This document shows, in pieces, positions 1-6,175 of a stretch of DNA of 22,659 bases. Position 1 is the first letter of the stretch. The number at the start of each line of letters is the position of its first letter. Below the pieces are notes generated by a model that was not told where the DNA came from, made no database searches, and worked only from the letters and a program-made list of their open reading frames with translations. The stretch lies in the NCBI GenBank assembly GCA_963935005.1, contig CAWWAX010000018.1, positions 1 through 22,659 of the forward strand. Reading direction: 5' to 3'. This DNA comes from GCA-2718595 sp963935005 (GTDB taxonomy: Bacteria > Gemmatimonadota > Gemmatimonadetes > Longimicrobiales > Gaopeijiaceae). Made by a program: the position numbers and the translations under genes.

Positions 1-121
1 CAATACCCTCTGCTTCCCTTGCGGTGCGGCCCGTATCTAAACTAGGAGTTTGAGCATATGCAGTGGTGCTTGTCAGCAGAACGAATATGGCCACTAGCCA
101 GATTGAAGGAGTCGATTTCAT
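1..121 (-). CDS. Partial secreted protein (5' end only), unknown function
   Basis: A minus-strand reading frame begins with ATG at 119-121 and runs open off the left edge, so only about 40 codons are visible. They start MKSTPSIWLVAIFVLLTS and continue to TTAYAQ, a classic Sec signal peptide with a short positive n-region, a hydrophobic core and an A-Y-A cleavage site before Q. The mature protein begins TPSLDTGRTAREAEGI. The protein is therefore exported to the periplasm or beyond, but too little is present to name a family. No strong Shine-Dalgarno is visible upstream of the ATG. It is divergent from the metal-related pair starting at 238, so the roughly 115 bp between them should hold both promoters. 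It is a coding start because the signal peptide is coherent in all three of its parts; function is unknown. Confidence 0.7.
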   Translation of the reverse strand, partial: MKSTPSIWLVAIFVLLTSTTAYAQTPSLDTGRTAREAEGI

Positions 122-237
122 AGCGAGAAGAAAACGAACTAGTTGCAAATTCGCCACCCCCTTGTCTCTCAGTGAACAGTGCGTCTGACCTCCTTACAAG
201 GCTTGAGACTCACGACCCTACCTGTTACCCTCTTGGT

Positions 238-591
238 ATGCTGAAAACTACAGCCCTCTCGATCCTATTATCCCAAGCTCTGACTTTCGGGTGCGAAACG
301 GTTTGCGTTTGCAATGACGACACTGAGGATCACAGCACGACCGCACACCAGATGGATGCTCACGATAGCATGGACTACACAGCAAGCGATCGCTCAGATC
401 ACGACCATAAAAGTGACGCTGCTGGTAATCTCTTGGAGTGTGCAATGACCGCATGCCTGACCCTGACCGAATCGAGGACTGCGGTGGGAACCATCGCTCT
501 AGAGTTTGTTAGTAACGATCAGACGAGTAACAATCAGCTCGACTTTTTTTCTATGATCCCCCCAGAGCTACCTCCACCCCGTTTTTCCTAG
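238..591 (+). CDS. Small exported His-rich protein, CopL/DUF2946-like (putative metal-responsive)
   Basis: The frame is open from a GTG at 172, but the ATG at 238 gives a clean hydrophobic signal (MLKTTALSILLSQALTFG) and is the preferred start, giving 117 aa. After the signal come CETVCVC, a His/Asp/Met-rich stretch with many H residues (HSTTAHQMDAHDSMDY, then DRSDHDHKSD), a C-x4-C (ECAMTAC), and a proline-rich C-terminus ending PPELPPPRFS. Short exported proteins with a His-rich centre and a C-terminal PPR tail resemble CopL/DUF2946-type proteins found upstream of copper-resistance genes. That family match is by architecture only. It lies 48 bp upstream of, and co-directional with, the Met/His-rich barrel, which supports a shared metal-related role, with copper the first guess. 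The Cys before ETV is not in a canonical lipobox. No strong SD precedes either start. Confidence 0.55.
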   Translation: MLKTTALSILLSQALTFGCETVCVCNDDTEDHSTTAHQMDAHDSMDYTASDRSDHDHKSDAAGNLLECAMTACLTLTESRTAVGTIALEFVSNDQTSNNQLDFFSMIPPELPPPRFS

Positions 592-639
592 GAAGTTAGC
601 AAGCATTTCATATACCTAGAAAAAAAGAGGTGGGAACCG

Positions 640-1704
640 ATGTATATAAACAAAACCAGTTTGCTACTAATTGCTGTATTTCTTTGTACGCTAGAAGGCA
701 TGCTGAAACCTGTAGCAGGACAGCACCACGAAAGTGAAATGGCGGGTGGAATGGCAGGGATGGATCACCATGTGCAAGCCCCTTCCACCGTGATGGGATT
801 TCACAGTTTGGCTCCCGGCCAAATAATGATGAGTTACCGATTTGGTATGATGAAGATGGGTGAAGCCCACCAACATCTTGGTCGAAATCATGTGACGACC
901 CAATCTGTGCTCAGAGACTATAAAATCACCCCCGTGCGTATGACCACTTCTATGCACATGCTGGGTGGTATGATCGGTCTTCCAGGAAATCTTGCGGTCA
1001 CTCTCATGCTACCAGTGACGTCACGCTCGATGGATCACAACATGGCTTCAGGCGGTCAATTCACGACTAAATCAAGTGGACTGGGCGACCTAAACATCGG
1101 TATGACAAGCAATCGTAACACCTCACAGAGGACTAGTCTGGCCTATGGCATTTCGCTTACACTTCCGACTGGTACGATTAATGCTAGCGATGTTACTCCA
1201 GCGAGTAGCCCGAATAAAATGGTCTTGCCGTATCCCATGCAACTGGGATCAGGGTCGGTCGAGATTAAGCCAGAGACCTCGGCTTCGGTGCAACTGGGAA
1301 ATCTCAATCTGGGTACAAGAATAAGCGGGACAGTGCGAACTGGGAAAAACGAAACTGGCTACAAACTCGGCAATCAACTGACATCGTCCGTATGGGTCGC
1401 GTTCCAACCAGCCGCTTCCACAGAAGCATCCATAACATTTGGATACAATCGGTGGGGGAATATCTCGGGATCTGACTCCCGCCTTCAGAAGCAGATAGGT
1501 ATGGTCCCTTCCGCCGATCCAAAATTGAGGCGTGGAAGCGAGCTACTGTTTACACCTGAGATCATAGTCTCTACGAACAACACTAGACTGGGCTCACACG
1601 GGATCATCATATCCGGGACTTTACCGTTGTGGCACTCGCTAGAAGGGCCACAACTAGGACTCGCATGGTCCTTTGGCTTGGGCTGGAGATTCTCGACTAA
1701 TTGA
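640..1704 (+). CDS. Met/His-rich outer-membrane beta-barrel, putative metal-associated transporter-like protein
   Basis: A 354-aa exported protein with a signal peptide (residues about 1-27, ending VAGQ). It is followed by a His/Met-rich segment (ESEMAGGMAGMDHHVQAP) and then alternating amphipathic strands typical of an outer-membrane barrel (SYRFGMMKM, SLAYGISLTLPTG, closing GLAWSFGLGWRF with an aromatic near the C-terminus). Motifs such as MSYRFGMMKM, TTSMHMLGGMIG, VTLMLPV and SMDHNM match my recollection of a family of barrels encoded beside copper-efflux genes; they also resemble the 'MetA-pathway of phenol degradation' barrel superfamily. Start: the ATG has a good SD (AGAGGTGGG) about 6 nt upstream. 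It follows the His-rich CopL-like gene by 48 bp and is probably co-transcribed. The role in metal handling is inferred from Met/His richness and the neighbour. No substrate can be assigned. Confidence 0.7.
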   Translation: MYINKTSLLLIAVFLCTLEGMLKPVAGQHHESEMAGGMAGMDHHVQAPSTVMGFHSLAPGQIMMSYRFGMMKMGEAHQHLGRNHVTTQSVLRDYKITPVRMTTSMHMLGGMIGLPGNLAVTLMLPVTSRSMDHNMASGGQFTTKSSGLGDLNIGMTSNRNTSQRTSLAYGISLTLPTGTINASDVTPASSPNKMVLPYPMQLGSGSVEIKPETSASVQLGNLNLGTRISGTVRTGKNETGYKLGNQLTSSVWVAFQPAASTEASITFGYNRWGNISGSDSRLQKQIGMVPSADPKLRRGSELLFTPEIIVSTNNTRLGSHGIIISGTLPLWHSLEGPQLGLAWSFGLGWRFSTN

Positions 1705-1716
1705 AAATGATAACCC

Positions 1717-2073
1717 CTAATCTGTCCAACGGATGACAGTAGCCTGAATTACTTGAGTGGGAACGTTATCTGCACCTTCTGCCGACATATCCATTGAACC
1801 GATGATGATACCGTCCCCTCCGGCTCGGCACCCCTCCTCCATAATGGCGGGCAGCAAGTCTCTGAATTCCGCCTTCCAAGCTGTACCCTTTCCTTCCACT
1901 ACACCTACTTCCACATAGGCTCTATCTGGAGGTCCAGAACTGAACACCTCAATATCACAGTCAGAAGGCCGGGGCTGATATAGATTTCCACTTGTGGGTG
2001 TAAAGTTGGCCGAAAGACAACCGCTGAACACCAGTAGGAATCCCACTAAAAAACCCGCACTGTCTTTTTGCAT
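1717..2073 (-). CDS. Small lipoprotein, DUF4156/RcsF-like
   Basis: 118 aa. The N-terminus has a hydrophobic core and a lipobox-like VFSGC with Cys19 as the likely lipidated residue, so the protein is probably membrane-anchored. The mature domain contains CDIEVFSSGPPDRAYVEVG, then E-F-R-D-L-L-P-A-I-M-E-E-G-C-R-A-G-G-D-G-I-I-I-G. This is the pattern of small envelope lipoproteins of the DUF4156/RcsF/YbjQ kind, in which a short 'vevGvv' strand is followed by a helix ending GADai. The conserved Cys pair (C39 and the Cys in EEGC) could form a disulfide, as in RcsF; that is inference. The ATG is preceded by GGAAGGACAGCG. It is the last gene of a minus-strand run, 14 bp after the barrel gene, and ends 12 bp from the convergent stop at 1704. 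Confidence 0.6.
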   Translation of the reverse strand: MQKDSAGFLVGFLLVFSGCLSANFTPTSGNLYQPRPSDCDIEVFSSGPPDRAYVEVGVVEGKGTAWKAEFRDLLPAIMEEGCRAGGDGIIIGSMDMSAEGADNVPTQVIQATVIRWTD

Positions 2074-2087
2074 CGCTGTCCTTCCCG

Positions 2088-2630
2088 TTAGAAAGCAATC
2101 CCGACATTAATAAGCCTAAACGTTGGGATATAACGCAACGTTTCTACCGTGGAGGAACCGCCCGTTTTATAAAGTCTCTTGAGGCCGAAGCCGATACCCA
2201 TATAGAACTTTCCTTCTGGTCCGAGCAACCAGCTACGATTGAAATCAAAACCATAGCCCCAATAAGTGCCCTCAGTATCGACGCTTGTCATACCGGTCTT
2301 CACACCGAACATCCATCCCTGGAGAGGTGTTCCGGAGGGATAATACCGCCAGAAAATGTCCGCATTGATATACTCCAGGTCTCCCATTGAACCTTCACCT
2401 TCACCACCGAAAAACCCCGATCCACCAAAACCAATGGTGCTGGTTGGCGAAGCAACCCGCTCGATCTCTGCATTGAAGAGATCGAGCATCATTCCAAAGG
2501 GATTAACAGACAGAGCCGTATTTTTCGGTTCTAATACACGACTTTCCTGTGCAACGAGTGAATTCACCTGCACCCCTAATGCCAGAAGTGCAACAAGGAA
2601 CACCTTGCTTTCCAATTTTCTACTAATCAT
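2088..2630 (-). CDS. Outer-membrane beta-barrel-type protein, unknown
   Basis: About 180 aa from the ATG at 2630. A GTG at 2648, which lies just 2 bp after the upstream stop, is an alternative start. GGAG sits 12 nt before the ATG. A signal peptide ends near SLVAQ. The body alternates short strands and turns with glycine and aromatics (GFGGSGFFGGEGEGSMGD, FWRYYPSG, WMFGVKTGM, YWGYGFDFNRSW, FYMGIGFGLKRLY, ending RLINVGIAF with a terminal Phe). A C-terminal Phe and alternating aromatic strands are the hallmarks of small outer-membrane barrels; it looks like the DUF3575/OmpW-sized group, but I cannot name the family. The tight spacing to the choice-of-anchor gene upstream (2-20 bp) suggests translational coupling in one operon. 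Confidence 0.65.
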   Translation of the reverse strand: MISRKLESKVFLVALLALGVQVNSLVAQESRVLEPKNTALSVNPFGMMLDLFNAEIERVASPTSTIGFGGSGFFGGEGEGSMGDLEYINADIFWRYYPSGTPLQGWMFGVKTGMTSVDTEGTYWGYGFDFNRSWLLGPEGKFYMGIGFGLKRLYKTGGSSTVETLRYIPTFRLINVGIAF

Positions 2631-2650
2631 CAGTTTTTTATTCTCCACAG

Positions 2651-5035
2651 TCAGCTCACTGGAGGGGGACTCACCCTCATTATAAACAGCCCTTCGCGGA
2701 CGCTAGTAAAGATAACGAGTCCGTCTTCAAAAAACGGGTAGTTGCTCCACGCGCCGCTCTGTCCTGAGCTGTGGCCTGGATCGTTGTTGTTGTAGGGAGC
2801 GCTGTCGAAGAAGGCGACCTCGTGAGGGTTCTCTCGGTCGCTGATGTCGAGCACTCGAAGCCCGCTGCCGTAGTTCGACTGGTACATACGATCTCCAACC
2901 ACATAGAGGTTGTGGTCTGAAGCCAGGACCGGACCGATGTACTCGTTCGCCAGGATCGGGTCATCAAGTTCAGTTAGGTCCCATACGAGTGTTCGCGTCC
3001 CCTCGACCGTCCCAGCGAGTTCGTCGGCCTCGTCGTTCATATAGAAGTAGCGCTGTTCCTCATCGAACCAGCCCTGGTGGGCGTATGCCACGTTCGGGTA
3101 GCTCATCCGTGCCACTGTAACTGGGTTCGACTTGTCTGTGACATCGGCGATGTTAATCTCAGACTCGTTCGAGCCGACGCAGATCTGTCGACCACGGTAG
3201 TATTCGTCCGGACCTCGGTAGACTAAGCACTGTGCGTCATGCGTATAACCGCGTGCCCCGGGGCTCTCAGTATCATTGTAGCATCCCGCGAAGACTGGGT
3301 TGACTGGATCCTGGACGTCGACCATGTGCAGGCCACCCCCACACGTTCGACCACCACTGTTCGCGGCCACGATGTAGAGGAACCTGGATTCGGTGTCGGC
3401 TACCACATTGTGGGCACTGAAGATCTCTCGGTATGTCATATCCGGCTCGAAATCAACGGGTTCGTCGCCGACGTCACGAAGTCGAGTCAAATCGAAGACT
3501 TGCATACCGTGAGCAAGGGCCCCATCCGAGACGATATAGGCATGCTCACCTATCACCTTGATATCTCTCCAAACAGAGGGGGGTGAGCCTACAGTCCTCG
3601 GAAGATTCCCAACGAGCCTTGGTGTCGAAGAGTCCGTCACATCGACGAAGGATGCACCATCGCGACGAGCTACCAGCGCATACCGGCTTCCGGATTCCGG
3701 ATCTGTCCAACCCCAGACGTCGTTGACCCACACGCCCCGCTCTCCACCGAGATCGTCGACGGTCATATGCGAGACCAGCTCCATATTGGTACAAGGAAAC
3801 TCTGTCATCTGGCCCCCGTCACAGCGGTCTCCCTCCTCGAGAGCCGATCCGATCCGGTAGATCTCACCCGTCAAGACTTCGTCCACTGACCAACCGCTCG
3901 TACCTCGGGCGAGGGTCATCACTCGGCCTTCGCCGAAGTCGCGGTTTGGCATCGACACGACAGCTCGGTCGCCCGACGAGGCGACTGAATAGCCGAATCC
4001 GAGAGGCCAGGAGGCTCCGGAAGTATCGTCCGGGTCGAGTCGTTCAGGGCTATCCCAACTGCCGTCGTGACTAGAAGTGAACCGGAAGACCCGACCATTG
4101 CGGCGATGCATTCCGGGCGCGCCGACCCAGAGTTCGTCGCCGACGAGTCCGAGTGAGAAGCCGAATTGAGATCCGTCTGCCTCTTCCGGCGCATCAAGTG
4201 TCTCGGTATGGGACCAGATGCCGTCATCGGAGACGCGCAGTACCGCTACAGATGCCGTGCCGGGGGCGCCAACCAGAGCGTCGCCATTCGCGAGTGTGAT
4301 ACTCGTTCCAGCAAGGGCGGCCTCGTTGTTGGCGTTACCGTTTAGTTCTACTTGTTCAGCTTCACCCCACCCTCCGTTCTCTAACAGTGACGCGGCATAG
4401 ACTCGACCACGACCATTATCCGAAATTGGGGCGCCTACCAGCAGGTCATCTCCACCCCAAGCGAGCGCGGTGCCGAACCCTTCAATTTCACCCCCGGGTG
4501 TGATCGTAGTTTCCAGAGACCAGGTGCCACTGCTCCGTCGGAAGTGGTAGACGACGCCGGAGCGCCCGGTCGAGGGTGCGCCCACGAGTAGTTCGTTCCC
4601 GCGCAAAGCGAGCGCGGTACCCATCTGACCGAAAGACTCACTCACGGGCGGCATGATTGTCGTGGCGATCGTCCAAGGGAAGTCAGTCCCTGGCCGGGTA
4701 AAGACGTAAACAGCACCAGCCTGATCGTGCTTTCGGGGGGTACCGATCGCCATGGTGTTGCCGTCCACTGCGATAGCGTGCCCGAAGTCATCCATACGTG
4801 AGGAGTCAGGTGCGGTGAGCAATTGTGGCTCCTCCCAGCCCTCTTGGCTAGCGCTGTAGGCGTATACTGTCCCAGGTCCGTACCAGTTAACCGGTTGACC
4901 GATGACTAGGTCAGTGGGTGTCATCACGATCGCACGACCAAAGTTTGGCTCCTGCGCAGTAAGCGGGGCCACGAAGACCACGGTAATCGCAGAAATCGCA
5001 AGCAAAACGATGTTTCCCAATTTTGTACGAATCAT
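2651..5035 (-). CDS. Choice-of-anchor B family protein: FG-GAP propeller plus LVIVD-repeat domain, secreted
   Basis: 794 aa with a signal peptide (residues 1-27, ending LTAQ). Residues about 30-400 are FG-GAP/integrin-alpha-like propeller blades: each carries an 'F/G-G-x-A/S-hydrophobic ... LLVGAP/AIGTP ... GRVY' unit (DDFGHAIAVDGNTMAIGTP, GTALAWGGDDLLVGAP, FGFSLGLVGDELWVGAP). After a Cys-containing linker (DRCDGGQMTEFPCTN), residues about 425-790 form a second propeller-like domain with 'YALV..DGASFVDVTD' and 'LRVLDISDRENPHEVAFFD' repeats, characteristic of LVIVD-repeat choice-of-anchor B proteins. It is extracellular or cell-surface and probably structural, adhesive or ligand-binding; no catalytic motif is seen. 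The ATG is preceded by GAGGAGAAAGAACTG. It heads an operon with the barrel and lipoprotein genes downstream. Hand-counted lines run 53-68% GC, mostly above 60%, against 43-48% in the adjacent channel gene, suggesting a different origin. Confidence 0.85.
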   Translation of the reverse strand: MIRTKLGNIVLLAISAITVVFVAPLTAQEPNFGRAIVMTPTDLVIGQPVNWYGPGTVYAYSASQEGWEEPQLLTAPDSSRMDDFGHAIAVDGNTMAIGTPRKHDQAGAVYVFTRPGTDFPWTIATTIMPPVSESFGQMGTALALRGNELLVGAPSTGRSGVVYHFRRSSGTWSLETTITPGGEIEGFGTALAWGGDDLLVGAPISDNGRGRVYAASLLENGGWGEAEQVELNGNANNEAALAGTSITLANGDALVGAPGTASVAVLRVSDDGIWSHTETLDAPEEADGSQFGFSLGLVGDELWVGAPGMHRRNGRVFRFTSSHDGSWDSPERLDPDDTSGASWPLGFGYSVASSGDRAVVSMPNRDFGEGRVMTLARGTSGWSVDEVLTGEIYRIGSALEEGDRCDGGQMTEFPCTNMELVSHMTVDDLGGERGVWVNDVWGWTDPESGSRYALVARRDGASFVDVTDSSTPRLVGNLPRTVGSPPSVWRDIKVIGEHAYIVSDGALAHGMQVFDLTRLRDVGDEPVDFEPDMTYREIFSAHNVVADTESRFLYIVAANSGGRTCGGGLHMVDVQDPVNPVFAGCYNDTESPGARGYTHDAQCLVYRGPDEYYRGRQICVGSNESEINIADVTDKSNPVTVARMSYPNVAYAHQGWFDEEQRYFYMNDEADELAGTVEGTRTLVWDLTELDDPILANEYIGPVLASDHNLYVVGDRMYQSNYGSGLRVLDISDRENPHEVAFFDSAPYNNNDPGHSSGQSGAWSNYPFFEDGLVIFTSVREGLFIMRVSPPPVS

Positions 5036-5105
5036 CAGTTCTTTCTCCTCAACATTGTGCTAGTAACTGGAGACATCATGGCGTCAGGTCAATACACTAG
5101 CCTGA

Positions 5106-5963
5106 TCATATGGACCCAAATTCAGTCTGGTCAAGATTTCTTCCGCAATAACTGCAGAAGTGAACCTCACGATCAGGCTTTACATCTGAGCACCTAGTAC
5201 AGTTGCGGTCATATTTGCTCCGGATAATCCTGGTAGGAGACCCTGTCTTTCTTGTAGATTCCGATATGATAAGGCCCATAGGCACAGCTATCAGAGCATA
5301 GCCCAGTAGCATCAGGATGGAAGCCATGAACTGTCCTGGCACTGTAGCGGGAGTAACATCTCCATAGCCCACAGTTGTCAGAGTCACGATAGCCCAGTAA
5401 ACACTTTTCGGGATACTGGTGAATCCAGTTTCTGGACTTTCAATCAGGTACATGAAAGAACCCAAGATTGTCACCACTGTAGATACTGCTATTAGGAAAA
5501 CAGCAATCCTGAATCTGCTCCTTTTAATAGCGTTTACTAATACCCTAGTGCCTCCCATATACTGAACGAGTTTCAGAATTCTAAATACCCTTACCACTCT
5601 CAGCATCCTGACAACAATAGCTACTTGGGCACCAGGTATCAGCAGACTGAAATAGCTTGGCAGCACGGCGATCAAGTCAACCACTCCGAAAAAACTGAAC
5701 GCATACCCTCGGGGCTTCTTCACACACCACAATCGAAGCAGGTACTCGGCCGAGAAAAGGATGGTGAACATCCATTCTAACCACCTCAGCTGTGCACCAA
5801 AGATTGAATTCACAGAATCAACAGTTTCCAACATCACGGCCAAAACACTCATTAGGATCAGTGCCAACAGTACTAAGTCAAACATTCTTCCTGACGGAGT
5901 ATCTGTTCGGAAGATGACAGAGAAAACCTTTTCCCGAAGCGCATCTTTAACAGTTTCGTTCAT
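5106..5963 (-). CDS. Voltage-gated-type potassium channel with C-terminal zinc ribbon
   Basis: 285 aa inner-membrane protein of the 6-TM ion-transport family. S1 is at about 28-48, S2 60-80, S3 88-108 and S5 152-174, with the pore helix and filter at 186-202 and S6 at 211-235. S4 (about 113-134) has the voltage-sensor pattern R119, R122, R125, R128, K131 at every third position. The selectivity filter T-V-G-Y-G-D (197-202) is that of K+ channels. The cytosolic tail has C255-x2-C258 and C270-x2-C273 (NCTRC ... HFCSYCGRN), a short zinc-ribbon-like module. The subunit should tetramerise and pass K+ on depolarisation. GGTCGGTGG just upstream of the ATG may serve as the SD. The gene is divergent from the acylase across 212 bp and lies 70 bp upstream of the choice-of-anchor gene on the same strand. 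There is no RCK/KTN domain. Confidence 0.9.
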   Translation of the reverse strand: MNETVKDALREKVFSVIFRTDTPSGRMFDLVLLALILMSVLAVMLETVDSVNSIFGAQLRWLEWMFTILFSAEYLLRLWCVKKPRGYAFSFFGVVDLIAVLPSYFSLLIPGAQVAIVVRMLRVVRVFRILKLVQYMGGTRVLVNAIKRSRFRIAVFLIAVSTVVTILGSFMYLIESPETGFTSIPKSVYWAIVTLTTVGYGDVTPATVPGQFMASILMLLGYALIAVPMGLIISESTRKTGSPTRIIRSKYDRNCTRCSDVKPDREVHFCSYCGRNLDQTEFGSI

Positions 5964-6126
5964 ACCACCGACCTAATTTCAACTGAAATCATCAAAATCC
6001 ACCCAGTCTAAACTTTCACTCTCAATACTTCTTGGGGCCAACATAACACTTTCCCCAACATCCCTGAAAGTCCTTTTAAAACGGCGATTAAGAAGAACAG
6101 TCGAAATTATTTCGTCCTCTCGTTAC

Positions 6127-6155
6127 TGGTCTGCAAGACCAATTAGGGGTACAAT
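6127..6155 (+). promoter_or_regulatory. Possible acylase promoter with dyad on the -35
   Basis: TACAAT at 6150-6155 is a good -10 hexamer. The hexamer 17 bp upstream (TGGTCT, 6127-6132) is only a partial -35. It also forms the left arm of a perfect dyad, TGGTCT-GCA-AGACCA (6127-6141), so a regulator binding there would block the promoter. Transcription would start near 6162, shortly before the acylase start at 6176 or 6200. The weak -35 keeps confidence low. Nothing else recognisable was seen in the rest of the 212-bp divergent spacer, apart from a short ATTTCA/TGAAAT dyad at 5976-5989 next to the channel start. Confidence 0.35.
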
Positions 6156-6175
6156 ATTTTCACGTTGTCCAAATC

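Noticed and set aside
172..237. GTG-initiated extension of the His-rich CopL-like protein
   Set aside because: The added 22 residues precede a good signal peptide and would bury it; there is no SD at the GTG.
3239..3586. 115-codon plus-strand frame inside the choice-of-anchor gene
   Set aside because: A shadow in a high-GC gene where random frames stay open; no recognisable domain.
5085..5106. TCAGG/CCTGA inverted repeat after the channel gene as a terminator
   Set aside because: Only 5-bp arms with a 12-nt loop and no T-tract; expected by chance.
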